Origin: CAXXOK01 sp963675365
Lineage (GTDB): Bacteria > Bacillota > Clostridia > Christensenellales > Aristaeellaceae
Assembly: GCA_963675365.2 (NCBI GenBank)
Contig: CAXXVA010000003.1
Coordinates: 682,001-746,000 of the forward strand
DNA length: 64,000 bases
Reading direction: 5' to 3'
Part shown: positions 51,114 through 59,505 of the stretch, piece after piece
Layout of the letters: every line of letters begins with the position of its first letter
Position numbering within the stretch: the first letter of the stretch is position 1
Translations under genes and position numbers: made by a program
Notes under the pieces: model-generated
Databases searched by the model: none
Seen by the model: the letters and a program-made list of their open reading frames with translations, nothing else
What the model was told of the DNA's origin: nothing

Positions 51114-52294
51114 CAGGCATTCTCCTTCTCTTTTTCCAAATGATACAGCGGGCTCATGTCCCGCAGAACCTGTACGATACCGGGAAGCTTTTCAAGTACG
51201 TAGTCGATATCTTCCTCGGTGGTGTCAAGCCCAAGCGTCAGCCGCAGGCTGCCGTGGGCGATTTCATGGGGGAGACCGATGGCCAAAAGCACGTGCGAGG
51301 GGTCCAAACTCCCGCTGGTGCAGGCCGAACCGCTCGATCCCTCGATCCCCGCAAGGTCCAGCCGCATCAGCAGGCTTTCGCCTTCGATGTAACGGAAGCA
51401 CATGTTGAAGTTGTTGGGCAGCCGGTCAGTGGGGTGGCCGTTCAGGCGTACGTCGGGGATGGTTTTCAAAACGCCCGCGATCAGCTTGTCGCGCAGCTTG
51501 CTTAACGCCTTGCCGTGTTCTTCCATCTCGGCGACGGCGATCTCGATCGCCTTGCCCATACCCACGATCGAAGCCAGGTTTTCGGTGCCCGCGCGCTTTT
51601 TATGCTCCTGTGCGCCGCCCAGCATGAAAGGGGAGACACGTAGGCCTTTGCGGATGTACAGCGCGCCGACGCCCTTGGGGCCGTTGAACTTGTGCGCCGA
51701 CATGGAAAGCATATCGACGTTCATAGCCTTGACGTCCACGGGGATCGCGCCTACGGCCTGCACCGCGTCGGTATGGAAGGCCACGCCCGCCGCTTTTGCG
51801 ATCGCGCCGATCTCCGCGATGGGCTGGATCGTTCCGATCTCGTTGTTGGCGGTCATGATCGTGATCAGGAAGGTGTCCTCCCGGATCGCGTCCTTGACGG
51901 CCTCGGGGCTCACGCGTCCGAACTCGTCCACCGGCAGATAGGTGACCTCGTAGCCTTTCGTTTCCAGAAACTCGCAGGGATGGAGCACCGCGTGATGCTC
52001 GATCGCGCTGGTGATGATATGCTTGCCCTTGGCGACGTCCGCCAGACCGCGGATTGCCCAGTTATCGCTTTCGGAACCGCAGCCTGTAAAATAAACCTCA
52101 TGCGGCTGCGCGCCGATGGCGGCGGCGACCTGTTTGCGGGCAATCTCCACGGCGACTTTCGCTTCGCGCCCCGCCGTGTGGATGGAGCTTGGATTACCGT
52201 AATGCTCGGTAAACCAGGGCAGCATCGCCTCCAGCACCTCGGGGCGTACGGCGGTGGTCGCCGCGTTATCCAGGTAAATCATCTTATGGTTCAT
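51113..52294 (-). CDS. iscS: Cysteine desulfurase
   Basis: A 393-residue NifS/IscS-type PLP enzyme. Segments: YLDNAATTAVRPEVLEAM, FTGCGSESDNWAI, FHTDAVQAVGAIPVD, SMSAHKFNGPKGVGALYI with the PLP lysine, and SSGSACTSGSLDPSHVLLA holding the active-site Cys that carries the persulfide. GAGAGGAAA is close before the ATG. It is the middle gene of Rrf2-iscS-iscU, 18 bp after the regulator. Confidence 0.93.
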   Translation of the reverse strand: MNHKMIYLDNAATTAVRPEVLEAMLPWFTEHYGNPSSIHTAGREAKVAVEIARKQVAAAIGAQPHEVYFTGCGSESDNWAIRGLADVAKGKHIITSAIEHHAVLHPCEFLETKGYEVTYLPVDEFGRVSPEAVKDAIREDTFLITIMTANNEIGTIQPIAEIGAIAKAAGVAFHTDAVQAVGAIPVDVKAMNVDMLSMSAHKFNGPKGVGALYIRKGLRVSPFMLGGAQEHKKRAGTENLASIVGMGKAIEIAVAEMEEHGKALSKLRDKLIAGVLKTIPDVRLNGHPTDRLPNNFNMCFRYIEGESLLMRLDLAGIEGSSGSACTSGSLDPSHVLLAIGLPHEIAHGSLRLTLGLDTTEEDIDYVLEKLPGIVQVLRDMSPLYHLEKEKENA

Positions 52295-52312
52295 GGTGTT
52301 TCCTCTCGCTGT

Positions 52313-52705
52313 CTAAAGCATATCCTTGAGTGAGACGCTGGCAAGTTCATGATTGATAGTGTTGGTGAGCTTCTCCCACATATCGCGGACGCGGCATTTG
52401 GTCGCCTTGGAGCAGCACCGGTCGTCTGCGATGCAGTCGCTCAGTGCCAAAGGTCCTTCCATGGCGTCGATAATCTCCAGCACCGTGATTTCCGCGGACG
52501 GCTTGGCGATCTGGTAACCGCCGTTCACGCCGCGTACGGAGCGGATCAAGCCGTTTCGCCGCAGGCCGCCCAACAGCTGTTCAAGATACTGCTTGGGGAT
52601 GCCGGCGGTAGCGATGCGGCTCAGGCTTTGGGGGCCGTCGTGCTCGTGCTGCGCCAGATAATGCATGGCGTACAGCCCGTATTTGCCGCGTGTGGATAGC
52701 CTCAT
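52313..52705 (-). CDS. iscR: Rrf2-family regulator (IscR-like)
   Basis: A 130-residue winged-helix regulator. N-terminal MRLSTRGKYGLYAMHYLAQ and the HTH around AGIPKQYLEQLLGGLRRNGLI are typical of Rrf2. The cluster-binding region DCIADDRCCSKATKC has several Cys, in keeping with an Fe-S-sensing IscR type. It heads its own operon with iscS and iscU. An inverted repeat at the start of transcription fits autoregulation. A CymR-type role in cysteine control is an alternative. Confidence 0.88.
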   Translation of the reverse strand: MRLSTRGKYGLYAMHYLAQHEHDGPQSLSRIATAGIPKQYLEQLLGGLRRNGLIRSVRGVNGGYQIAKPSAEITVLEIIDAMEGPLALSDCIADDRCCSKATKCRVRDMWEKLTNTINHELASVSLKDML

Positions 52706-52718
52706 TAGAACCTGCCTT

Positions 52719-52782
52719 TTGATACCATAGTATTCTGGTCGGGTATCAAGGATATCATAGCACTCCGGGTTTCAATTGTCAA
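52719..52782 (-). promoter_or_regulatory. Promoter and operator of the iscR-iscS-iscU operon
   Basis: Minus-strand TTGACA (52782-52777) and TATGAT (52759-52754) are 17 bp apart; the -35 lies inside the end of the phosphodiesterase gene. The perfect dyad TTGATACC (52719-52726) / GGTATCAA (52742-52749), 15-base spacer, spans the start of transcription, a repressor position for the Rrf2 protein. Confidence 0.7.
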
Positions 52783-53293
52783 CGGGTATCCGACGTTGTT
52801 TGATAAAATTTTCACAGATCGTTTGATTTTCGTCAATCACGACTTCCAGATAAGCTTTGCCGTCAAGGGACGTGGATGCGAGAGAACCGGGATTGATCAG
52901 CAGCACGCCGTGCTTTTCCTTAACGGTCGGCTGATGGGTATGGCCAAAGAATACAAGCCGCATTCCCATATCCCGCGCGGCTTTGGACAGCGCTCCCAAC
53001 CCGTGCTTCACCTGGTATAAGTGCCCATGTGTAATTAAGACACGCACGCCGTTCAAGGTCGCCGTTTCGGCGCCCGGATACTGAAACGCGGTCAGGTCGC
53101 AGTTGCCGCGCACGGCATAGATGCGGGCGTTCGGGTTATGTTTGAAAAGCGCGCCTTCGACAGTCTCCAAGTCGCGTACTCCGTCGCCGCAGTGGACGAG
53201 TACGTCGATTTTACCGTCGTCCATCGCCTGCCGTACGGACTGCGAAAACAACGCCGTGTTCTGATGGGTGTCCGCAAAGACGACGATTCTCAT
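52772..53293 (-). CDS. yfcE: YfcE/MJ0936-type metallophosphoesterase
   Basis: A 173-residue metallophosphoesterase. Metal motifs: ADTHQN, HCGDGV, RGNCD, THGHLYQVK and FGHTHQPT, then NPGSLAS. Members hydrolyse phosphodiester model substrates; the physiological substrate is unknown. The start overlaps the RNase PH-RdgB stop (ATGA), a common pairing in Firmicutes (rph-rdgB-yfcE/ysnB). Confidence 0.88.
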   Translation of the reverse strand: MRIVVFADTHQNTALFSQSVRQAMDDGKIDVLVHCGDGVRDLETVEGALFKHNPNARIYAVRGNCDLTAFQYPGAETATLNGVRVLITHGHLYQVKHGLGALSKAARDMGMRLVFFGHTHQPTVKEKHGVLLINPGSLASTSLDGKAYLEVVIDENQTICENFIKQRRIPVDN

Positions 53294-54606
53294 GTCCAGA
53301 ACAAATCGCGCAGAACGCCGAGCATTTGTTCCGTCGCTCTGGCGCGGTGGCTGACCTTGTTTTTCTCAGCCTGCGATAGCTCGGCAAAGGTTTTGCCGTT
53401 TTCAAATAGAAACAGCGGGTCGTAGCCGAAACCGCTTGTCCCGCGCGGTTCGTTTAATAGCGTGCCCGGACATTCGCCCGTTACGGTGACGGTTTCGGCG
53501 GCCGGCAGTGCCAGCGCCATCGCGCAGACGAACTTGCAGGCGCGGTTTTCCTGACCGTCCATGTTCTTCAGCAGCAGTGCGTTGTTTGCCTGATCATCCC
53601 CGTGCTCGCCCGCGTAGCGCGCGCTGAAAACGCCGGGCGCGCCGGAAAGCGCGTCCACGGAGAGGCCGCTGTCGTCGGCAAGCGCCGGCAGTCCGGTTGC
53701 TTTCATAACGGCTTCGGCCTTTAAAACGGCGTTTTCCGCAAACGTCGATCCGGTTTCTTCGACGTCCTCCATGACGCCAAGCTCCCGCATGCCGACCGGC
53801 TCGCAAACGCCCTTAAGCAGCGCTCGAAGTTCCTTGAGCTTGTGCGCGTTGGCGCTGGCGACGGCCAAACGCGGCAGCGGCAGCAGATGGGCGACGTCCT
53901 TCAAAGCGGCGCGCTGGTTTTTCAGCAGGCTCAAAATGCCCTGGCGGCCGTATTGCAAAAGCACCTGCAATTCGCGTTCGGTAAACGCGCGGCCCTCGCC
54001 TGTGCCCTGCAGCTCGATAAACTCGCCCTTTTGATTCATGACCAGATTCATATCGGTCTGCGCGGTGGAATCCTCACTGTAACATAGGTCGAGCATTGGC
54101 TGATCGCCCACCACGCCCACGCTCACGGCAGCGACCTGCCCGATGATGGGATTCTTCTGCAAAAGCCCGTTTTGCAGAAGCTTCTGCACGGCAAGCGTCA
54201 GCGCCACGAACGCGCCCGTGATGGACGCGGTGCGCGTACCGCCGTCTGCCTGCAATACGTCGCAGTCCAGCGTGATGGTTCTCGGCCCGAGCAGCGAAAG
54301 ATCAACCGCCTGCCGCAGCGAACGCCCGATCAGCCGCTGGATCTCCACGCCGCGCCCGTCTTTTTTCAGGCCGTCGCGTTTTTTACGCGTGCCGGTGGAT
54401 GCTGGAAGCATCGCGTATTCGGCGGTCACCCAGCCCTGCTCCTTGCCGCGCAGAAAAGGCGGCACGCTTTCTTCAATGCTGGCGGTGCAGATTACCTTGG
54501 TATTTCCAACGGCGATCAGGCAGCTGCCGTCCGCCGTTTTTACAAAATCGGTCTCAATGGCGCACTCCCGCGCCTGCGCCGCCAAACGGCCGTCCGTACG
54601 TTTCAT
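53290..54606 (-). CDS. RNase PH-RdgB (dITP/XTP pyrophosphatase) fusion
   Basis: A 438-residue bifunctional protein. The N-terminal RNase PH (about 1-240) has GSCLIAVGNTKVICTAS, LIGRSLRQAVDLSLLG and TITLDCDVLQADGGTRTAS; the C-terminal part (about 247-438) is a Ham1/RdgB pyrophosphatase with VASANAHKLKELRALL, LPALADDSGLSVDAL and GTSGFGYDPLF. RNase PH trims tRNA 3' ends; RdgB removes non-canonical purine nucleotides. The two genes are adjacent in many Firmicutes, and here are fused without a stop. Start ATG 54606 with GGAAG 7 bases upstream. Confidence 0.9.
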   Translation of the reverse strand: MKRTDGRLAAQARECAIETDFVKTADGSCLIAVGNTKVICTASIEESVPPFLRGKEQGWVTAEYAMLPASTGTRKKRDGLKKDGRGVEIQRLIGRSLRQAVDLSLLGPRTITLDCDVLQADGGTRTASITGAFVALTLAVQKLLQNGLLQKNPIIGQVAAVSVGVVGDQPMLDLCYSEDSTAQTDMNLVMNQKGEFIELQGTGEGRAFTERELQVLLQYGRQGILSLLKNQRAALKDVAHLLPLPRLAVASANAHKLKELRALLKGVCEPVGMRELGVMEDVEETGSTFAENAVLKAEAVMKATGLPALADDSGLSVDALSGAPGVFSARYAGEHGDDQANNALLLKNMDGQENRACKFVCAMALALPAAETVTVTGECPGTLLNEPRGTSGFGYDPLFLFENGKTFAELSQAEKNKVSHRARATEQMLGVLRDLFWT

Positions 54607-54643
54607 CCGGGCACTTCCTTTCGCCTGCAAACAGTCTTATGTT

Positions 54644-54672
54644 ATTATACGGTTTGGGTTTCCCCTTGTCCA
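54644..54672 (-). promoter_or_regulatory. Promoter of the RNase PH-RdgB operon
   Basis: Minus-strand TGGACA (54672-54667) and TATAAT (54649-54644), 17-bp spacer, about 38 bases before the start codon. Confidence 0.65.
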
Positions 54673-54705
54673 GTTTTGTGATTTGCTGATAGTTCGGACG
54701 CAAGA

Positions 54706-54716
54706 TATGGTATAAT
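54706..54716 (+). promoter_or_regulatory. Extended -10 promoter of the broken phosphodiesterase gene
   Basis: TATGGTATAAT (TG-G-TATAAT, 54708-54716), 33 bases before the ATG. No good -35. Similar elements occur at 2735 and 13127. Confidence 0.55.
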
Positions 54717-54748
54717 ACCGTTATGCGCAGCAAGCCGGAGGTGAACCC

Positions 54749-55855
54749 ATGCAGTACCCGGACTACGACCACAGCATTGTGAGTATTGCCAACTCCATTT
54801 TGCGCGCGTTCGGGGCGGAATGCAGGCATAAATCCCTCCCGCTTTTGGACAGATATCTGGACAAGGGATTTAAGAACGTCTTGCTGATGCTGTTCGACGG
54901 CATGGGTACGGAAGCGCTTTCTGATCATCTGCCGGAAAACAGCTTTCTGCGCAGGCACGTTGCCGATACGCTTTCCTCCGTGTTCCCGCCGACTACGACG
55001 GCCGCGCTGCCGTCGGTCGAAACCGGACTGACGCCATTCGAGCACGGCTAGCTTGGCTGGAGCATGTATTTCCCGGAAATCGGCCAGATCGTAGAACTGT
55101 TTCCAAATACAGTAAAGGATTCCGGCGGTATGCAGGCGGCGGAATACCACGCTGCACGGACATACCTTCCTTATGAAAGTATCGATGAGGCCATCAGGCG
55201 CGCTGGAATTGGGACAATGGTTACGGTCTCCCCGTATGACGGGATCCGTGTCAAAGAACACCGGGAGCTGTTCGATACGGTGCGGGGGATTATCGGCGGG
55301 CCGGGCCGAAAGTACGTTTACGCGTACTGGAATCAGCCCGACGCCATCATGCACAAAACGGGCTGCCGAAGCGAGCAGACGAAAGAAGCAATTCGTGCAA
55401 TCGACCGGAGCGTGGAGGAACTGTGCAGGGAGCTTTCCGATACCCTGATCATTGTGATCGCCGACCACGGGCATATCGACACCCGACATTACTTTATCAG
55501 CGACTCTCCGGATATTCAGAGCATGCTGGTCAGGCCCGTGTCGCTGGAAGGCCGCGCCGCCGTGTTTTATGTGAAGGATGAAGAAAAGAAACGCTTCCCC
55601 AAAGCATTCCGCAAAGCGTACGGCGAGGATTTTCTGCTGCTGCCGCGGGATAAGGTGCTCAGAAGCGGACTGTTCGGAAGCGGAAGTATGAATACAAGGT
55701 TTATGGACTCCATCGGGGATTTTCTGGCGATTGCCGTCTCCGACGCGACCATCATAAACAGCCACATATCCACGCATTTGAAGTCAAACCACGCGGGGCT
55801 GACGGAAGCGGAGATGAATATACCGCTGATCCTGGTCGAAAAACCCGCGGTATAA
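54749..55855 (+). pseudogene. Alkaline phosphatase-superfamily phosphodiesterase, interrupted by in-frame TAG
   Basis: One continuous frame of 369 codons from ATG 54749 (GGAGG upstream) to the stop at 55855, broken by a single TAG at 55049-55051. Residues before and after match one phosphodiesterase/nucleotide pyrophosphatase-like fold: LMLFDGMGTEAL, the metal-bound Thr region PPTTTAALPSVETG, then after the TAG LGWSMYFPEIGQ, IIVIADHGHID and the later SNHAGLTEAEMNIPLI. The family pattern around the break, HGWLGW, makes the lost codon a Trp: TGG to TAG by one G-to-A change. The rest of the frame is undamaged, so the break is recent, an assembly error, or a suppressed stop. If translated normally it gives a useless 100-residue fragment. 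Confidence 0.8.
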
Positions 55856-55891
55856 GCGCTCAAACGAGCAGAAAGGGGGAAGGAAACGGCG

Positions 55892-57649
55892 ATGGATGGA
55901 TTTACACTTTCATTTTTAACGCGCGAGCTTCAGGAAACGCTGGTCGGCGGTCGTATAGACAAGGTCAACCAGCCGGAGCGCGACCTGCTCCTTCTTCTGG
56001 TGCGGAATCAGGGAGCCAATCACAAACTGCTGCTGAGCGCGAACGCCAACGCCGCGCGTGCGCAGATCACTGCTCAATATTTGGAGAATCCGGCGGAACC
56101 GCCCGTGTTCTGTATGCTGCTGCGCAAGCACCTCTCCGGCGCCAGGGTGACCGCCGTGGAGCAGCTTGGCTGCGACCGGGTGCTGATCTTTACCTTCCAG
56201 TGCTTAAGCGAGATGGGCGACGAGGTACAGAAAAAGCTTGTGCTGGAAGCGATGGGCAGGCACTCCAACCTGACGCTGATCGACGAAAACGGCGCGACCA
56301 TCGACAGCGTTCATCATGTCAACGCCGATATCAGCCGTGTGCGCGTGGTGATGCCCGGCAAACCCTTCACCATGCCTCCGGAGCAGGACAAGCTCAATCC
56401 CTTTACGATGAGCACGGAAGAACTCGCCGAAAGGCTTTCTTCATTATCTTGTCCCTTGTACAAGGGGTTGATCGAGGCAATCAGCGGGCTGTCCACAATC
56501 AGCGCCAAAGAAATCAGCGCACAGGTCGGCATGGAAGAGGCGCTGGCCTGCGCGCCGGAACAAACGCCGATGGTCGCGGAGAAAGCCGTCGCTTTCTATG
56601 CGCGTCTCAGCGAACTGCACCCGCCTGTGGTCATCAGCGATTCCTCGGGGAAGATGCTCGATTTTCTGCCGTACCCGTATCAAAGCTACGCACTCAGCCT
56701 GCAAACGGAATACGGCACGCTCAGCGAAGCGATGGACGCGTTTTACGCAGAGCGGGAATTGCACGCGCGCATCAGCCATCGCGGGGCCGGAATCCGTAAA
56801 CGCGTTCGAAGCAATATTGCAAGACTGGAAAAGAAGAAGGCGAAGATGCTGGAAACCCTGACGCAGAACGACCGCGCCGAGGAGAACCGGATTTTCGGAG
56901 AGCTGCTGACCGCAAACCTCCACAGCATCGAAAAAGGCGCGCCGTCGGTCCGGGTTGTGAATTACTATGATCCCGAGCAGGCGACCCTAGAGATTCCCTT
57001 AAGCCCGGAGCTGTCGCCGTCGCGCAACGCACAGGGCTACTATAAAAAGTACAGGAAGGCCAAAGGCGCGCAGCAATACGCGAAAAAGGAACTCGGCACG
57101 ATCGAAAAGGAGCTCGAATTGCTCGAGACCGTGCAGGAGGACCTGGATAAATGCACGACGACCGCCGACCTGAACGAGATCCGGGATTTTCTGACCGATT
57201 GTGGTTTTCTGCGGCCCGAATCGGGCGTGAACAAACGCAAGAAGCGCAAGGAAGGCCAGCCATACCGCTTTATTTCGGCGGACGATACGGAAATTCTGGT
57301 CGGTAAAAACGCGGTGCAGAACGACCGCATTACTTTACACGCCCGGCCGGAAGAAACCTGGCTGCACGCGCAGAACGTCGCGGGTTCGCATGTGATCATC
57401 CGTACGGAGGACACGCCCTCGGACGAAACCATGCTGTTTGCAGCCAAGCTTGCTGCCTATTACAGCAAAGGCCGAAACCATCCGGCGTTCCCGATCGACT
57501 ACACCAAACGAAAGCACGTGAAAAAGAAATCCGGAACACCGTCGGGCTTTGTGATCTACGATCATTTCAAAACCATCCTGATCGGGCTGACGCCCAAGGA
57601 TATGGAAACAATACGGCGGCTGGCCATCAAAGCGGGAGGCACGGTATGA
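55892..57649 (+). CDS. rqcH: RqcH (NFACT/Rqc2) ribosome quality-control factor
   Basis: A 585-residue NFACT protein, once called fibronectin-binding. Order: NFACT-N (about 1-180, with LVGGRIDKVNQPERD and the GCDRV motif whose Asp-Arg pair is needed for tRNA binding), helix-hairpin region (about 190-220), coiled coil (about 295-340 and 380-425) and NFACT-R (about 455-560, ETWLHAQNVAGSHVII). It binds obstructed 50S subunits and drives poly-alanine tailing. AAAGGGGGAAGG precedes the ATG. It overlaps the following GNAT gene by ATGA. Confidence 0.92.
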   Translation: MDGFTLSFLTRELQETLVGGRIDKVNQPERDLLLLLVRNQGANHKLLLSANANAARAQITAQYLENPAEPPVFCMLLRKHLSGARVTAVEQLGCDRVLIFTFQCLSEMGDEVQKKLVLEAMGRHSNLTLIDENGATIDSVHHVNADISRVRVVMPGKPFTMPPEQDKLNPFTMSTEELAERLSSLSCPLYKGLIEAISGLSTISAKEISAQVGMEEALACAPEQTPMVAEKAVAFYARLSELHPPVVISDSSGKMLDFLPYPYQSYALSLQTEYGTLSEAMDAFYAERELHARISHRGAGIRKRVRSNIARLEKKKAKMLETLTQNDRAEENRIFGELLTANLHSIEKGAPSVRVVNYYDPEQATLEIPLSPELSPSRNAQGYYKKYRKAKGAQQYAKKELGTIEKELELLETVQEDLDKCTTTADLNEIRDFLTDCGFLRPESGVNKRKKRKEGQPYRFISADDTEILVGKNAVQNDRITLHARPEETWLHAQNVAGSHVIIRTEDTPSDETMLFAAKLAAYYSKGRNHPAFPIDYTKRKHVKKKSGTPSGFVIYDHFKTILIGLTPKDMETIRRLAIKAGGTV

Positions 57650-58200
57650 ACACGACGATCCGAATTGCGACCAAAGCAGACGCACAGTTTGTGCACGACG
57701 TATACGGCTATTACGCGGAAAGTACCAACGTGACCTTTACCACCGTTAATCCGCCCGTGGAAGCCTATGCGGAAAAAATTGAGCACACGCTGGAACGCTA
57801 TCCCTTTTATATTCTGGAAGCGGACGGCGTTGCCTGCGGCTTTGCCTACGCCGGGCAGATTCGCCCGCACGAGGCGTATCAGTGGACGGCGGAGGGGACG
57901 GTATACCTTTCGCCCGATGCGCCGAAGCGCAGGGGCCTCGGCCGCGTTTTGTATCAAAAGCTTCTGGACACATTGCAAAGGCAGGGGATCCAAACGGTAT
58001 TCGGCGTCATCACGGCGACCAACGAACCGAGCCTGAAAATGCATCTGAACATGGACTTTGAAGAGGTCGGGCGTTTCAAACGCATGGGCAACAAATCCGG
58101 TCAGTGGCTGGACGTGGTTTGGATGCAGAAGACCTTGAACGTTCTAAGCGACGACGCGGCCCCGCCCGTGCCGTTTGCGCAGCTTGGCAGCGGGGAGTAA
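57646..58200 (+). CDS. GNAT acetyltransferase, phosphinothricin acetyltransferase-like
   Basis: A 184-residue GNAT protein of the PAT-like group: IRIATKADAQFVHDVYGYY, FTTVNPPVEAYAEKI, a YVSP-like VYLSPDAPKRRGLGR acetyl-CoA loop (about 86-100) and a C-terminal GRFKRMGNKSGQWLDVVWMQK. Relatives acetylate phosphinothricin, methionine sulfone or similar amino-acid analogues. The substrate is inferred only by family. The start overlaps rqcH by 4 bp. About 20 residues at the C-terminus have no family match. Confidence 0.82.
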   Translation: MNTTIRIATKADAQFVHDVYGYYAESTNVTFTTVNPPVEAYAEKIEHTLERYPFYILEADGVACGFAYAGQIRPHEAYQWTAEGTVYLSPDAPKRRGLGRVLYQKLLDTLQRQGIQTVFGVITATNEPSLKMHLNMDFEEVGRFKRMGNKSGQWLDVVWMQKTLNVLSDDAAPPVPFAQLGSGE

Positions 58201-58207
58201 TACAAGC

Positions 58208-58238
58208 GCTTGCGCAAGCCCGCCGCTTCCTGTACAAT
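58208..58238 (+). promoter_or_regulatory. Promoter of the folT-nth-obgE operon
   Basis: TTGCGC (58210-58215) and TACAAT (58233-58238), 17-bp spacer. The -35 lies in the perfect palindrome GCTTGCGCAAGC (58208-58219), a possible regulator site. I looked for a tetrahydrofolate riboswitch here and do not see one. Confidence 0.5.
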
Positions 58239-58288
58239 ACATTCGATTTATATTTCCTGAATTTTGACCCCGTAAGGAGCTGCATGAT

Positions 58289-58873
58289 TTGAAAAACAAC
58301 CGTTTTCTATTGGTCAATATCGCCTATATCGGCGCACTGATTGCGCTGCAGGTGGTGCTAGGCAATCTGGTGCAGATCGCCATGCTCAACAAACAGATGA
58401 ATTTCGGGTTTCTGCCCATCGCCGTGGCTGGATATTTGTTCGGCCCGGTCGGCGGATTGCTGGTCGCCGTTTTCGGCGACGTGATCGGTACGCTGCTGTT
58501 TGGCACCGGCGCATATTTTCCGGGTTTCACCCTCACGGCCGCGCTGGTTGGCGCCGTATACGGATTCATCCTTCACCCCAGATTCTTAAAATGGGCTGAC
58601 GGTTTGAGCAAAACGCGGACCGGCGGGCTGTTCATCCGCGCTTCCGTTGCCGTGTTGATTGCCGAGGCGATCAACGTATTGCTCAACTCTTATTGGCTGA
58701 CGTACTTCATCCCCAAGGGATACTGGCTGATCCTGATTGGCCGGCTGCCGTTTTACGCGATTGAGATTCCAGTTTTTATCGTGCTCATCACCATCTGCTG
58801 CTCGCAGATGAAACGGCTTCCGCGTATGCTTTTACCGGATGAAATCCGCAAGAACATCATGGATAAACCATGA
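58289..58873 (+). CDS. folT: ECF transporter S component, folate (FolT) type
   Basis: A 194-residue membrane protein with about six helices, the substrate-binding part of an energy-coupling-factor transporter. FolT-like features are MNFGFLPIAVAGYLFGPVGG and GDVIGTLLFGTGAYFPGFT; the EcfT-contacting region and a cytosolic C-terminal tail follow. It needs the shared EcfA-EcfT module, not in this window. Start is the TTG at 58289, after AAGGAG; a nearby ATG meets a stop at once. It overlaps nth by ATGA. Confidence 0.82.
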   Translation: MKNNRFLLVNIAYIGALIALQVVLGNLVQIAMLNKQMNFGFLPIAVAGYLFGPVGGLLVAVFGDVIGTLLFGTGAYFPGFTLTAALVGAVYGFILHPRFLKWADGLSKTRTGGLFIRASVAVLIAEAINVLLNSYWLTYFIPKGYWLILIGRLPFYAIEIPVFIVLITICCSQMKRLPRMLLPDEIRKNIMDKP

Positions 58874-59496
58874 ATACGCAGGACATCCACACCGTCCTTG
58901 AGATCTTCAGGGATTTATACCCCGACGCGAAGCCGGAACTGCATTTTAGGGATCCTTACGAAACGCTGATCGCCGTGATGCTTTCGGCGCAGAGTACGGA
59001 CGTGCAGGTCAACAAGGTCACGCCCGTGCTGTTTGCGAAATATCCAAACGTGCAGGCGCTGGCCGCGGCAAACGTGGACGACGTTTTTCAGATCGTGAAA
59101 AGCTGCGGGTTTAAAAGCAAGGCCGGCAACATTGTGGAATCGTCCAGGCAGATTGTGGAACGCTTTTCCGGGCAGGTGCCCGGTACCATGGACGATCTCG
59201 TCACCCTGCCGGGCGTAGGCCGCAAGACCGCGAACGTGGTGCTCGCAAACGCGTTTCATGTGCCGACCATCGCCGTGGACACCCACGTGTTCCGCGTCAG
59301 CAACCGCATCGGGCTGGCGGATGCAAAGAACGTGGAAGAAACGGAACTGCAGTTGATGACGATTATCCCCAAAGAGGACTGGATCGAGGCCCACCACTGG
59401 CTGATCTACCACGGCAGGCGGGTATGCAAGGCGCGCAAACCGGATTGCGACAATTGCCCGATCTCACCGTACTGCAAATATGTACAGAATCACTGA
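58870..59496 (+). CDS. nth: Endonuclease III
   Basis: A 208-residue base-excision repair glycosylase/lyase. Helix-hairpin-helix LPGVGRKTANVV with the catalytic Lys, catalytic Asp in VDTHVFRVSNR, and the C-terminal [4Fe-4S] loop Cys-x6-Cys-x2-Cys-x5-Cys (CKARKPDCDNCPISPYC). It removes oxidised pyrimidines. Its start overlaps folT, and obgE follows 9 bp later. Confidence 0.95.
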   Translation: MNTQDIHTVLEIFRDLYPDAKPELHFRDPYETLIAVMLSAQSTDVQVNKVTPVLFAKYPNVQALAAANVDDVFQIVKSCGFKSKAGNIVESSRQIVERFSGQVPGTMDDLVTLPGVGRKTANVVLANAFHVPTIAVDTHVFRVSNRIGLADAKNVEETELQLMTIIPKEDWIEAHHWLIYHGRRVCKARKPDCDNCPISPYCKYVQNH

Positions 59497-59505
59497 GAGG
59501 GTTTT

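Noticed and set aside
55049..55051. Pyrrolysine decoding of the TAG
   Set aside because: The family has Trp at this place, the enzyme is not a methylamine methyltransferase and no pyl genes are in the window; a TGG to TAG change is simpler.
58201..58288. Tetrahydrofolate riboswitch before folT
   Set aside because: Too short and lacks the conserved core; the region is better read as a promoter with a palindrome at the -35.
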